This document shows, in pieces, positions 37,099 through 46,024 of a DNA stretch of 64,000 nucleotides; the first letter of the stretch is position 1; the number at the start of each line of letters is the position of its first letter. Made by a program: the position numbers and the translations under genes. Source of the stretch: Beijerinckiaceae bacterium. Lineage in GTDB: Bacteria; Pseudomonadota; Alphaproteobacteria; Rhizobiales; Beijerinckiaceae. The stretch is from NCBI GenBank assembly GCA_947452455.1, contig CANGBX010000006.1, forward strand, positions 124,001 through 188,000, given 5' to 3'. The notes below the pieces were generated by a model. That model was not told where the DNA came from, searched no databases, and was given only the letters and a program-made list of their open reading frames with translations.

Positions 37099-37878
37099 TT
37101 GTCAGATGCCCTGAGCCTTGCGGCTGTCACCGATATTTTGATGCAGACCCGCACATGGGAGCTGGCAGTCATCATTCTTGTCGGTGGCGTGGTGCGTGGT
37201 TTTTCGGGGTTTGGTGGGGCGCTGATCTTCATTCCCCTTGCCTCGGCCCTTGTCGGCCCGAAGCTCGCCATTCCGATTTTTTACCTGATCGATCTGGTCA
37301 CTGCGACGCCCTATGGCCTGCGAATGATCCCGAAAGCCAGTTTGCGGGAAGTGGGACCCATGCTGGCGGGCAGTTGGGTAGCGGCGCCTTTCGGGGGCTG
37401 GATTCTCGTGACCATCGCGCCTGACACTCTGCGCTGGGCGACCAGCATCATGGTTTTGATGATGGTCGGGCTTTTGGCCTCCGGCTGGCGCTATCGCGAT
37501 GAGCCGCGTCCGGCTCTGTCTTTGGGGCTTGGCGGCACGGCTGGCCTACTTGGCACAGCCACGGGCATTTCCGGCCCCGTGATCATTGCTTATTTTCTGG
37601 GGAGCCGCGCCTCGGCCGAGCTCGTGCGCGCCAATATTATGGCCTTTTACGCTTTGGCGGCGCTGGGCACAGATGTGGTCTTTTTCTTCAACGGCCTCTT
37701 CACTCTGGAGGCTCTGGTCTATGCCGCTTTGGCCGCGCCGCTTTATGCGGCGGGCCTGACTTTGGGCACGCGGGTGTTTGGCAAGTCGAGCGACAAGGCC
37801 TATCGCCAAGTGGCTTTTGTGCTGATCACGCTTTCGGCCATTTCCGGCATGCCGCCGGTCAGCGCCCTGATCCGTTAG
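37099..37878 (+). CDS. TauE/SafE family sulfite exporter-like membrane protein (second copy)
   Basis: About 259 residues with about eight hydrophobic segments. GGVVRGFSGFGGALIFIPLAS near the N-terminus and GLGGTAGLLGTATGISGPVIIAYF in the second half are the paired TauE/SafE motifs. Start uncertain: TTG 37099 has GGAG 6 bases upstream; ATG 37141 has no ribosome site. Its stop overlaps the stop of arsC on the other strand by 4 bases. Substrate unknown; only distantly similar to the copy at 0.9-1.7 kb. Confidence 0.83.
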   Translation: MSDALSLAAVTDILMQTRTWELAVIILVGGVVRGFSGFGGALIFIPLASALVGPKLAIPIFYLIDLVTATPYGLRMIPKASLREVGPMLAGSWVAAPFGGWILVTIAPDTLRWATSIMVLMMVGLLASGWRYRDEPRPALSLGLGGTAGLLGTATGISGPVIIAYFLGSRASAELVRANIMAFYALAALGTDVVFFFNGLFTLEALVYAALAAPLYAAGLTLGTRVFGKSSDKAYRQVAFVLITLSAISGMPPVSALIR

Positions 37879-38216
37879 AGAAAGGGCTCGACCTTCTCGG
37901 CCGGCCGGCAGACGGCGGCTTTCTGGCCCTTCACGACAATCGGGCGTTCCATCAGAATGGGGTGCTCCAAAATCGCCTCGAGGATTTGCTTGTCGGTCAT
38001 CTTGGCCTCATCGAGCCCAAGCGTTTCGAGCGTTGTGCCTTTTTTGCGCAAAATCTCGCGTGCTTTGAGGCCAAGCTTGGCCAAGAGCGCCGTCAGCTCG
38101 GTCCGATCAGGCGGGGTCTTAAGATATTCGATGATTTCCGGCTCGATTCCGGCATCCTTGATCATGCCCAGAACGGTGCGGGAGGTGCCGCAGGCGGGAT
38201 TATGGTAAATGCGCAT
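37875..38216 (-). CDS. arsC: Arsenate reductase, glutaredoxin-dependent ArsC family
   Basis: 113 residues. [19 protein letters not shown] holds the catalytic Cys9 in the C-G-T-S-R motif, and LMERPIVV near 88 has the conserved Arg-Pro. It reduces arsenate to arsenite with glutathione and glutaredoxin. No arsR, arsB or acr3 is adjacent, so it may be a housekeeping member of the ArsC/Spx family and not part of an ars operon. Confidence 0.88.
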   Translation of the reverse strand: MRIYHNPACGTSRTVLGMIKDAGIEPEIIEYLKTPPDRTELTALLAKLGLKAREILRKKGTTLETLGLDEAKMTDKQILEAILEHPILMERPIVVKGQKAAVCRPAEKVEPFL

Positions 38217-38371
38217 CGAACCTCACGAAACTTCAAAGACTTGCCGCAAGGGCAGGGTGCTGGGGCGTGACCTTTGGGGCGCCTTGGCGGACGGTGTCGG
38301 GAAAAGCCCCGCTTGACACTCGGTCCCCTCTCAAGCCTCTTCGCCCAAACGGATCTTCGAGGCAAGGTGCG

Positions 38372-39730
38372 ATGGCACGCAAATATTTCGGCACGGATGG
38401 CATTCGCGGCAAGGCCAATGGCCTGATCACGCCCGAACTCGCCATGAAAGTGGGTCAGGCGACGGGCCTGGCTTTCGTGCGCGGCGACCATCGCCACCGT
38501 GTCGTGATCGGCAAGGATACGCGCCTCTCCGGCTATATGATCGAATGCGGGCTGGTCAGCGGCTTCACCTCGGTGGGTATGGATGTGCTGTTGCTCGGCC
38601 CCGTGCCCACACCGGCGGTCGCCATGTTGACGCGCTCGATGCGCGCCGATCTGGGCGTGATGATTTCCGCCTCGCATAATCCTTTCGCGGATAATGGCAT
38701 CAAACTGTTCGGGCCCGATGGCTACAAACTGTCTGATGAACTGGAAGCCGAAATTGAAGAGCTGATCGATGCCGATCTTGCCCCGCGTCTGGCCGCTTCG
38801 CGCGATCTGGGTCGCGCCAAGCGCGTCGATGACGTGCGTGCCCGCTATGTCGAATTTGCCAAGCGCACGCTGCCACGAAATCTCTCGCTGGAGGGCTTAC
38901 GCATTGTGATCGATTGCGCCAATGGCGCGGGTTACAAAGCAGCCCCTGAAGCACTGTGGGAATTGGGCGCAGAAGTTTTTGCGATTGGTGTGGAGCCCGA
39001 TGGTTTCAACATCAATCATGAAGTGGGCTCAACAGCCCCCGCCCGCCTGATTGAAAAAGTCCGCGAAGTGCGTGCAGATATTGGCATTGCGCTGGATGGC
39101 GATGCAGACCGTGTGCTGGTTGTCGATGAGCGTGGACAATTGGTTGATGGCGATCAGCTGATGTCTGTCATTGCCGAAAGCTGGCAGCAGGATGGGCTTT
39201 TGTCGAAGCCCGGCATTGTTGCAACTGTCATGTCCAACTTGGGCCTTGAGCGTCATCTGGAAAGTCTGGGCCTGTCCCTCATCCGCACGGCGGTGGGTGA
39301 TCGCTATGTGCTCGAGCGCATGCGTGAAGATGGTTACAATGTCGGCGGCGAGCAATCGGGCCATATCATTCTGTCTGACTATGCAACGACCGGCGATGGT
39401 TTGGTTGCTGCATTGCAATTGCTGGCTGTCGTGAAGCGGCAGGAGCGTCCGGTCAGTGAAATCTGCCATCGCTTCGATCCCTATCCGCAGATTTTGAAGA
39501 ATGTGCGCTTTTCGGGCGGCCGGCCGCTCGAAGACGAAAAGGTGAAGGCCGTCATCAAGGCAGCCGAAGATTCTCTGGGCAAGAATGGCCGCCTCGTCAT
39601 CCGCCCGTCTGGCACCGAGCCGCTGATCCGCGTGATGGGCGAGGCCAATGATTACGACAAGGTCGAAAAGGCCGTTGATATGGTCTGCGACGCCTTGAAG
39701 CGCGTGGCGCCTGCCGCCGCTGCTGAGTAA
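38372..39730 (+). CDS. glmM: Phosphoglucosamine mutase
   Basis: 452 residues from [17 protein letters not shown]. The catalytic phosphoserine loop [14 protein letters not shown] is near residue 99, the Mg loop DGDADR near 246, the sugar loop GGEQSGH near 329 and the phosphate loop [11 protein letters not shown] near 412. It converts glucosamine-6-phosphate to glucosamine-1-phosphate for peptidoglycan and LPS. The ATG at 38372 gives the family N-terminus; upstream in-frame codons are antisense to arsC's leader. Confidence 0.96.
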   Translation: MARKYFGTDGIRGKANGLITPELAMKVGQATGLAFVRGDHRHRVVIGKDTRLSGYMIECGLVSGFTSVGMDVLLLGPVPTPAVAMLTRSMRADLGVMISASHNPFADNGIKLFGPDGYKLSDELEAEIEELIDADLAPRLAASRDLGRAKRVDDVRARYVEFAKRTLPRNLSLEGLRIVIDCANGAGYKAAPEALWELGAEVFAIGVEPDGFNINHEVGSTAPARLIEKVREVRADIGIALDGDADRVLVVDERGQLVDGDQLMSVIAESWQQDGLLSKPGIVATVMSNLGLERHLESLGLSLIRTAVGDRYVLERMREDGYNVGGEQSGHIILSDYATTGDGLVAALQLLAVVKRQERPVSEICHRFDPYPQILKNVRFSGGRPLEDEKVKAVIKAAEDSLGKNGRLVIRPSGTEPLIRVMGEANDYDKVEKAVDMVCDALKRVAPAAAAE

Positions 39731-39801
39731 GCCGCGGCACGACTTGACCTTGTGACCCCGCACGCCTAGCACGACCTCATAGATTATTTCTGGTGAGCGA
39801 T

Positions 39802-40965
39802 ATGGCAGCGATCGAAAAGCCGTCTGTACGGACGGCCAATCCGAATTTCTCCTCCGGCCCTTGCGCCAAGCGTCCGGGCTGGACGCCGATGGCGCTCAAA
39901 GGCGTGCCCGCGGGTCGCTCGCATCGCGCGCCTGTCGGCAAAGTGAAGCTCAAAGAAGCCATCGATCTGACGCGCGAGATTCTGGGCGTGCCGGATGATT
40001 ACCGCATTGGCATTGTGCCGGCCTCCGACACGGGCGCGGTGGAAATGGCCATGTGGTCGCTTCTGGGCGCACGCGGCGTCGATATGGTTGCGTGGGAAAG
40101 TTTCGGCGAGACCTGGGTGGCTGACGTTTTGAAGCAGCTCAAGATCAAAGACACGCGCGTCATCAACGCGCCCTATGGCGAATTGCCTGATCTGTCCAAG
40201 ATCGATTTTGACCGCGATGTTGTCTTCACATGGAACGGCACGACGTCTGGCGTGCGCGTGCCCAACGGGGATTTCATTCCCGCTGACCGCAAAGGCCTGA
40301 CCCTTTGCGATGCCACCTCGGCCGCTTTCGCCCAGCGCCTCGATTGGCCCAAGCTCGATGTCGTGACTTTTTCTTGGCAAAAAGTGCTCGGTGGTGAGGG
40401 TGCTCATGGCATGCTGATCTTGTCGCCGCGCGCGGTTGAGCGTTTGGAAAGCTATGAGCCGTCTTGGCCCATGCCGAAGATTTTCCGCCTCACCAATGGT
40501 GGCAAGATCATCGAAGGCATTTTCGTCGGCGACACGATCAATACGCCGTCCATGCTCTGCAATGAGGATTATCTCGACGCTTTGAAATGGTCGAAATCCA
40601 TTGGCGGTTTGGAAGGATTGATTGGCCGCGCTGATGCCAATCTGAAAGCTGTTGCCGATTGGGTGGCAAAAACGGACTGGGTGGATTTTCTCGCCCGCGT
40701 GCCCGAAACCCGCTCCAACACGAGCGTGTGCTTGCGCATTGTGGATCCCGCTGTGATGGCTTTGCCGGAAGACAAGCAAGCAGCAGTGGCCAAGAAGATC
40801 GCGGCACTGCTCGACAAAGAAGGCATTGCCTACGACATCGATTCCTATCGTGATGCGCCCTCAGGTCTGCGCATTTGGTGTGGGGCAACTGTCGAGACGA
40901 GCGACGTCAAAGCGCTCACAGGCTGGCTCGATTGGGCTTTTGCCGTGGCGAAGAGTGAGATTTAA
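39802..40965 (+). CDS. serC: Phosphoserine aminotransferase
   Basis: 387 residues. [15 protein letters not shown] near the start, the PLP lysine in [15 protein letters not shown] near residue 195, and [19 protein letters not shown] near 72 define the alphaproteobacterial SerC. It transaminates 3-phosphohydroxypyruvate in serine (and PLP) synthesis. GTG 39793 is an alternative start. serA, its usual partner, is not adjacent here but 19 kb away at 59.5 kb. Followed by a strong terminator. Confidence 0.93.
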   Translation: MAAIEKPSVRTANPNFSSGPCAKRPGWTPMALKGVPAGRSHRAPVGKVKLKEAIDLTREILGVPDDYRIGIVPASDTGAVEMAMWSLLGARGVDMVAWESFGETWVADVLKQLKIKDTRVINAPYGELPDLSKIDFDRDVVFTWNGTTSGVRVPNGDFIPADRKGLTLCDATSAAFAQRLDWPKLDVVTFSWQKVLGGEGAHGMLILSPRAVERLESYEPSWPMPKIFRLTNGGKIIEGIFVGDTINTPSMLCNEDYLDALKWSKSIGGLEGLIGRADANLKAVADWVAKTDWVDFLARVPETRSNTSVCLRIVDPAVMALPEDKQAAVAKKIAALLDKEGIAYDIDSYRDAPSGLRIWCGATVETSDVKALTGWLDWAFAVAKSEI

Positions 40966-40969
40966 GATC

Positions 40970-40994
40970 AAGGCGCCGGTTCGGCGCCTTTTTT
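40970..40994 (+). terminator. Intrinsic terminator after serC
   Basis: AAGGCGCCG and CGGCGCCTT pair perfectly around GTT, followed by further T residues. Confidence 0.88.
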
Positions 40995-41009
40995 GATTGA
41001 TTGACTGAT

Positions 41010-41027
41010 TGTATCTTTTTTGGTACA
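41010..41027. promoter_or_regulatory. Imperfect inverted repeat TGTATC-N6-GGTACA upstream of the HigB/HigA-type pair
   Basis: One mismatch between the arms, and the right arm ends 6 bases before the toxin start. The location is that of an antitoxin operator; binding is inferred. Confidence 0.45.
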
Positions 41028-41033
41028 TTTTTC

Positions 41034-41381
41034 ATGGTCGATGTTTTGAGGCCTCTTCCACTTCAATTTTGGCTTTCGCCTATGGGGCAAGAGCCGGTTC
41101 GTGAATGGCTGGCATCCCTTGCGCCTGAAGACAAAAAGGTCATCGGTCGGGATATCGCAAAGGTTCAGTATCGGTGGCCTTTAGGCTTGCCCTTGTGTCG
41201 CTCGCTTGGCAACGGACTCTGGGAAGTGCGCAGTTCTCTCCCTTCTAAAAGAGAGGCTCGTGTTATTTTTGGATTTCAAGCCAGCGGATTGATCGCTTTG
41301 CATGCCTTTATCAAAAAATCGCAGACGACAGCGGAATTCGATCTCGCATTGGCTCGTAAGAGATGGAAGGACATGGCATGA
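41034..41381 (+). CDS. HigB/Gp49-like toxin of the RelE/ParE superfamily
   Basis: 115 residues from MVDVLRPLPLQFWLS. The blocks GNGLWEVRSSLPSKREARVIFGF (about 58-80) and LIALHAFIKKSQTT (about 85-98) match the phage Gp49-like/HigB toxin family, ribosome-associated mRNA interferases. Its stop overlaps the next ATG (ATGA). Visibly less GC-rich than the neighbouring serC. Confidence 0.85.
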   Translation: MVDVLRPLPLQFWLSPMGQEPVREWLASLAPEDKKVIGRDIAKVQYRWPLGLPLCRSLGNGLWEVRSSLPSKREARVIFGFQASGLIALHAFIKKSQTTAEFDLALARKRWKDMA

Positions 41382-41668
41382 CACGGAAGAAAAAGGGTTC
41401 TGCCGGTTCGACTTTCGAGAGCTGGTTGGATGAAGAAGGAATCCGAGAGGAAGTCACTGCCGCTGCCATCAAGGCTGTGATTGCCGAGCAATTGGCGACC
41501 GAAATGAAAGATCAAGGTTTGACCAAATCGGCTCTGGCAGAAAAGCTTCAAACGAGCAGGGCGCAGGTTGATCGCTTGCTTGATCCTGATAATGCTGGTG
41601 TGACTTTAGAAACGCTTTTGCGTGCTGCAAAAGTCATGGGCCGTCGTTTGCGCCTTGAGCTTGTTTAA
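41378..41668 (+). CDS. HigA-like XRE-family antitoxin
   Basis: 96 residues from MTRKKKGSAGSTF. The helix-turn-helix spans about 48-88: LTKSALAEKLQTSRAQVDRLLDP, then VTLETLLRAAKVMGRRLRLEL. It pairs with the overlapping toxin and probably represses the operon. It ends 4 bases from the stop of the EamA gene on the other strand. Confidence 0.87.
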   Translation: MTRKKKGSAGSTFESWLDEEGIREEVTAAAIKAVIAEQLATEMKDQGLTKSALAEKLQTSRAQVDRLLDPDNAGVTLETLLRAAKVMGRRLRLELV

Positions 41669-41672
41669 GCCG

Positions 41673-42587
41673 TCACTTCTTCACGCCGAAAAATTCTGCC
41701 AGCGCGACACCGCCCAGTGACAGTGCGAGACCGACGCCGTGGTAGAGCGCGAAAGGTTCTCCCAGCAGCGTCACGGCCATGATTGCGCCCAGCGTCGGCA
41801 CGAGATTGTAGAAAAGGCTCGCACGTCCTGGCCCGATCGCCGCGACGCCGCGAATGAAAAAGATCTGCGCGAGGAGCGAAGGAAAGATCACAATATAGCC
41901 GATCACCACCCAGCCGCGCATCGTTGGCCATTGCGCCGCGTGATTAGCCATTTCCCAAGCCAGCAGCGGCAGAGATGCAATGGTTGAGACGATGGAGAGG
42001 GCCGTGAAAAAAGCAAAGGCCGAGATCGCTGGCCTGCTGCGCAAGGCCACCGTGTAGCCCGCATAAAAAATCGAAGCGCCGAGCATGGCAATATCGCCGA
42101 CATTCAAATCCATGCCGAAAAGATGCAGTGGCTCGCCATGTGTGGCCACTGTTGCTACGCCCAGCATGGTCATGACCAGTCCGATGCCGCGCATCAGACC
42201 AATCGGCGTGCCATAGAAAATCCGTGCACCGGCAAAGATGAAAGCAGGCGCCACACCTTGCAGGATCGCCAGATGCATGCCGCTCGTATATTGGGCTGCG
42301 GTGAAATAGAGCGCCTGATAACCGGTGAAGCCGAAAATCCCCATCAGCGAGATCATCACCCAATTCTTGCGGATGAGCGGCCATTCGGTGATCAGGGGTT
42401 TCCACGCGAAGGTCAGCATGACCAGCGTCACCGTGCCCCAGCGAATCGTCACCAGAACCATGGGCGACAATTCCCCTACGGCATTGCGTGAGGCGACCAC
42501 ATTGCCCGCCCAAAACAGGGCTGTCAGCAGGAGCATGATCCAGGCGCTGACGGGCGCGCGACTTGTTTCGGCGAGCTGCTGATCCAC
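41673..42587 (-). CDS. EamA/DMT-family transporter
   Basis: 304 residues with about ten hydrophobic segments in two EamA halves (about 15-145 and 160-295). Typical blocks are LLTALFWAGNVVASRNAVGELSP at the start and GRASLFYNLVPTLGAIMAVTLLGEPF near 250. Drug/metabolite transporter of unknown substrate in the inner membrane. Divergent from purA. Confidence 0.87.
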   Translation of the reverse strand: MDQQLAETSRAPVSAWIMLLLTALFWAGNVVASRNAVGELSPMVLVTIRWGTVTLVMLTFAWKPLITEWPLIRKNWVMISLMGIFGFTGYQALYFTAAQYTSGMHLAILQGVAPAFIFAGARIFYGTPIGLMRGIGLVMTMLGVATVATHGEPLHLFGMDLNVGDIAMLGASIFYAGYTVALRSRPAISAFAFFTALSIVSTIASLPLLAWEMANHAAQWPTMRGWVVIGYIVIFPSLLAQIFFIRGVAAIGPGRASLFYNLVPTLGAIMAVTLLGEPFALYHGVGLALSLGGVALAEFFGVKK

Positions 42588-42747
42588 GGGTGTCGTTCCT
42601 TTTGGTCTCCCGCAGTGCCGGATGAGGGCGGCTTATGCAAGCCCTTGAGCGTAAAACGGGTGCATCTGGCGGGCCTTGACGCACAGCTCAGGTGAGGGTT
42701 TGCCTTGCCTCTTGGCGGGGTTTTGGGTAATCCATTCCCGCAATGAG
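42588..42747. other. Gene-free leader region upstream of purA
   Basis: About 160 bases without a credible open frame, between the EamA start and the hairpin upstream of purA. It could hold a purA leader RNA or the promoter of a short transcript; I could not assign a clear promoter. Confidence 0.4.
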
Positions 42748-42771
42748 CCCCGGCCTTTGTGCCGGGGTTTT
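42748..42771 (+). terminator. Terminator-like hairpin 54 bases upstream of purA
   Basis: CCCCGGC and GCCGGGG form a 7-bp stem around CTTTGT, followed by TTTT. There is no gene upstream on this strand for 1 kb except on the other side of the EamA gene, so it may attenuate purA or end a small RNA. Confidence 0.6.
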
Positions 42772-42824
42772 GCGTGTGGGAGACCCCGCACGAGGCTCAC
42801 ATTTTCGAAGAGCGAAAAATCATC

Positions 42825-44120
42825 ATGGCGAATGTGGTTGTCGTCGGCGCCCAATGGGGCGATGAGGGTAAAGGCAAGATCGTCGACTGGCTGTCGATCG
42901 AGGCCGATGTGGTTGTCCGTTTTCAGGGCGGTCACAATGCAGGCCATACGCTTGTCATCGACGGCAAGGTCTACAAATTGTCGCTCTTGCCCTCCGGCAT
43001 TGTGCGCCCCGGCAAAGTGTCGGTGATCGGCAATGGCGTGGTGGTTGATCCCTATCATCTGGTCAAAGAAGTCGGCATCCTGCGGGGCCAGGGCGTTGAA
43101 GTCTCGCCGAAGAATTTGAAGCTCGCTGAAAATGCGCCGCTCATTCTCTCGCTGCATCGCGAATTGGACGCGCATCGCGAGTCGGCTGCCACCGGCGGCA
43201 CGAAGATCGGCACGACGATGCGCGGCATTGGTCCTGCTTACGAAGACAAAGTGGGTCGTCGTTCGATCCGCGTGATGGATCTTGCCGAGCCCGATACGCT
43301 GGACGACAAGATCGCGCGTCTGCTGGCCCATCATAATCCATTGCGTCGTGGCCTCGGGTTGCCAGAAATCACTGCAAAACAAGTGCGCGATGAACTTCTC
43401 GCCGTAGCGCCGGAAGTCCTTCCCTATATGGATGCGACATGGGAACTGCTCGATACCATGCGCCGTCAGGGCCAGCGCATTCTGTTTGAAGGTGCGCAAG
43501 GCGCGCTGCTCGATGTCGATCACGGCACCTATCCTTTCGTGACCTCTTCGAACACAACAGCTGCCAATGCAGCAACAGGTTCGGGCATGGGTCCGCGCTC
43601 CATCGGCTATGTGCTGGGCATTGCCAAAGCCTATACGACGCGCGTTGGCGGTGGCCCGTTCCCCACAGAACTGACGGATGAAATCGGCCAGACGATCGGC
43701 GAGCGTGGTCATGAATTCGGCACGGTGACAGGTCGTGCACGCCGCTGTGGTTGGTTCGATGCGGTGCTGGTGCGCCAGACCGTGAAGACGTCCGGCATTG
43801 ATGGCATTGCGCTGACCAAGCTCGATATTCTTGATGGCTTCAAAGAGATCAAAGTCGCCGTCCGCTATCTGCTCGACGGGCAGGAGATTGATCGTTTGCC
43901 GGCAAGCCAAGCGGCGCAGGCGCGGGTCGTTCCGGTCTATGAGACAATCGAGGGCTGGCAGGGTACGACGGCTGGGGCCCGCTCCTGGGCTGACCTTCCG
44001 GCACAGGCGATTAAATATGTGCGTCGCATTGAAGAGCTGATCGGGGCCCCTGTGGCCTTGCTTTCGACCAGCCCTGAGCGCGATGATACAATTCTTGTAC
44101 ACAATCCTTTCCAAGATTGA
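42825..44120 (+). CDS. purA: Adenylosuccinate synthetase
   Basis: 431 residues, standard length. [16 protein letters not shown] near residue 8 (GTP-binding), [10 protein letters not shown] near 34, [18 protein letters not shown] near 125 and [12 protein letters not shown] near 278. It makes adenylosuccinate from IMP and aspartate with GTP. Start at the family Met; there is no strong Shine-Dalgarno. Preceded by a terminator-like hairpin. Confidence 0.96.
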   Translation: MANVVVVGAQWGDEGKGKIVDWLSIEADVVVRFQGGHNAGHTLVIDGKVYKLSLLPSGIVRPGKVSVIGNGVVVDPYHLVKEVGILRGQGVEVSPKNLKLAENAPLILSLHRELDAHRESAATGGTKIGTTMRGIGPAYEDKVGRRSIRVMDLAEPDTLDDKIARLLAHHNPLRRGLGLPEITAKQVRDELLAVAPEVLPYMDATWELLDTMRRQGQRILFEGAQGALLDVDHGTYPFVTSSNTTAANAATGSGMGPRSIGYVLGIAKAYTTRVGGGPFPTELTDEIGQTIGERGHEFGTVTGRARRCGWFDAVLVRQTVKTSGIDGIALTKLDILDGFKEIKVAVRYLLDGQEIDRLPASQAAQARVVPVYETIEGWQGTTAGARSWADLPAQAIKYVRRIEELIGAPVALLSTSPERDDTILVHNPFQD

Positions 44121-44166
44121 GTCGTGGTGCAGTTGAGTGAGGTTTTGAGAGTGGTTGAAGGGCGCA

Positions 44167-45915
44167 ATGGCTGAATATTATCCGTTGCTCGCACGGGCTG
44201 TGGCGGCTCTGCCCGATTCCAATCCGGAATCGCGCCGGTCGATTTATGACCGCGCCCGCGCTGCTCTGGTCGCGCAATTGCGCGCCGTCCAGCCGCCCAT
44301 TGCGGAAGAAGATATCGCCCATGAGAGCCATATGCTGGACGAGGCCATCGCCCAGCTCGAGGCCGAAGCCGAAACCGCAGCCAAAGCCCCAGCGCCCGCT
44401 GTTGAGGCGCTGAGCGCGTCTGCGAGCCCCTCACAGGCCCCCGATGTCCAGCTGGAAACCAAAGCTGCCGAGCCGCCACCTGTTGAGCCGCGCAAGCTCG
44501 CAGAGCCGCTGGTCAAGCGACCCGAGCCCGGCCCGACTTTGGCCCAGCGTTTGGCCTCGGCCCGCCCGCTGTCGGGTTCGCCCGGCCTGCCGCCTCGCCC
44601 CATGGGCGAAAAGGGCCTCAGCGCCTTGGAAGCTGCCCGCCAGCGCCTCGCCAATCTTGCGCGCTCCTCTTCGTCGCGTCCGGCTGGCGCTCCCGTTGTT
44701 CTGCCCAAGCCTACGCAGCTGCCATCCATTGATGCGGTGAAGTCGACGGTCGCATTCAAAGTGCCGACACCGAGCGAGCGGCCTGCCGCGCAGCCGGCGC
44801 CCGTCCAGCCGGAAGCTTTTGAAGATTTCGATGTGTCCGCAAAGGCAGATGGAGCCTTTGTTGATGAGGCGCAGCCCATCGAGCCGATGGGCGAGATGGA
44901 TGCGGTATCGAATGAGGCTGGCGCCCCGCCGCCCTTCTTGCGCAAATTTGGTCCGCGCGCCGAGGCTTCAGCTGCCGCCTTAGAGTTGCAAGAGCAGGAC
45001 AGAGCATCTGCGACTGAAGGCGAAGGTGACGGCAATAAGGATGAGGCCGGAAAGAGCGGCGCCTTGCATCCGGCCGCGCCTGTGCCCGTCACAAAGAAAG
45101 AACGCAATCTGCGTCCGCTGTTGATTGGCGTTCCTGTCGCGCTGGTCGTGGCCGCCATTGCAGTCTTTGCCTGGATGAAGCGCGACAATCCTGAAGACAT
45201 GGCCAAATTACGTCCCGCGCCCGGTGCAGAAACGAGCGCCGATCCAACGCAGGGCAAGATAGTCGAGCGTATTGGTGGCGGTGGCGCACAAGTGCCGCGC
45301 CCGACCACATCGCCTCTGTCGTCAACTCAGGCACAACAACAAATCGTGCCGCAACAAAGCGCGCAGGCATCACCCGTTGCACAGCGCGCAGCGCTCTTGC
45401 TGGATGCGCCGGACGAACCGGAGCGCGTCAAAACTTTCGTTGGCAATGTTGTTTGGCGTTTGGACAATGTCAGCCGCGGACCCGGCCAGCCTTTGGCCGT
45501 TGGTGTGCGTGCGGAAATCGATCTGCCGGACGCCAAGCTGAAAGCTGTCATGCTCATCCAGAAAAATACGGATGACACTTTGCCGGCCTCGCACACCATT
45601 GAATTGCGTTTCATCCCTGCGGATGGCGGGTCTGTGCCGGGTGTTGCGCAAATCCAAACACCGCAGATGCGTCGTGAAGACGTGGCTATGGGCGACTCGC
45701 TGGTTGGCGTGCCCGCACCCATCCTGCGCAATTATTTCTTGATCGGTCTGACGCGTGGCGCGAGTGCTGAATCACGCAATGTCGATATGATGCGCAATCG
45801 CGGCTGGTTTGATGTGCCCATGCTGCTGTCAGATCAGCGCATCGCCAAGATCACCTTTGAAAAGGGATCTGCCGGCGAGCGCATCATCAATGAAGCGTTT
45901 GACGCCTGGAAATGA
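44167..45915 (+). CDS. Rhizobiales hypothetical membrane protein with conserved N-terminal domain and one membrane helix
   Basis: 582 residues. The N-terminus, AEYYPLLARAVAALPDSNPE then RRSIYDRARAALVAQLR, is a conserved block (about 2-50) that I recall from many uncharacterised Rhizobiales proteins. A long Ala/Pro/Ser-rich region (about 75-300) follows, then one membrane helix (about 317-337, LIGVPVALVVAAIAVFAWM) and a C-terminal domain of about 160 residues starting near 415 (LLLDAPDEPERVKTFVG). The layout suggests a cytoplasmic head and a periplasmic domain. No function is known to me. GAAGGG lies about 6 bases before the ATG. Confidence 0.7.
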   Translation: MAEYYPLLARAVAALPDSNPESRRSIYDRARAALVAQLRAVQPPIAEEDIAHESHMLDEAIAQLEAEAETAAKAPAPAVEALSASASPSQAPDVQLETKAAEPPPVEPRKLAEPLVKRPEPGPTLAQRLASARPLSGSPGLPPRPMGEKGLSALEAARQRLANLARSSSSRPAGAPVVLPKPTQLPSIDAVKSTVAFKVPTPSERPAAQPAPVQPEAFEDFDVSAKADGAFVDEAQPIEPMGEMDAVSNEAGAPPPFLRKFGPRAEASAAALELQEQDRASATEGEGDGNKDEAGKSGALHPAAPVPVTKKERNLRPLLIGVPVALVVAAIAVFAWMKRDNPEDMAKLRPAPGAETSADPTQGKIVERIGGGGAQVPRPTTSPLSSTQAQQQIVPQQSAQASPVAQRAALLLDAPDEPERVKTFVGNVVWRLDNVSRGPGQPLAVGVRAEIDLPDAKLKAVMLIQKNTDDTLPASHTIELRFIPADGGSVPGVAQIQTPQMRREDVAMGDSLVGVPAPILRNYFLIGLTRGASAESRNVDMMRNRGWFDVPMLLSDQRIAKITFEKGSAGERIINEAFDAWK

Positions 45916-45929
45916 CGACCCAAAGGGTT

Positions 45930-46019
45930 GTCATTGCGAGGAGGGCTTGAGAGCCCGACGCGGCAAACCAGACCACGCGTGAGGCGTTTCTGGTTTGCTT
46001 TGCGTCTCTCGCAATGACG
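45930..46019. repeat. Dispersed palindromic repeat, copy 5
   Basis: Outer arms around TCATTGCGAG and CTCGCAATGA; inner arms AAACCAGA and TCTGGTTT, a compensated change from the usual AATCCAGA and TCTGGATT. Between convergent genes (membrane protein and rpoH). Confidence 0.88.
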
Positions 46020-46024
46020 TGTTT

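Noticed and set aside
39731-39801. A serC-type leader RNA element upstream of serC
   Set aside because: Such a motif is known in alphaproteobacteria, but the gap is only about 70 bases and I could not recognise its conserved core or a terminator-like stem here.
42633-44114. A 493-codon open frame on the minus strand
   Set aside because: Fully antisense to purA, whose motifs are complete; His/Arg-rich shadow composition.
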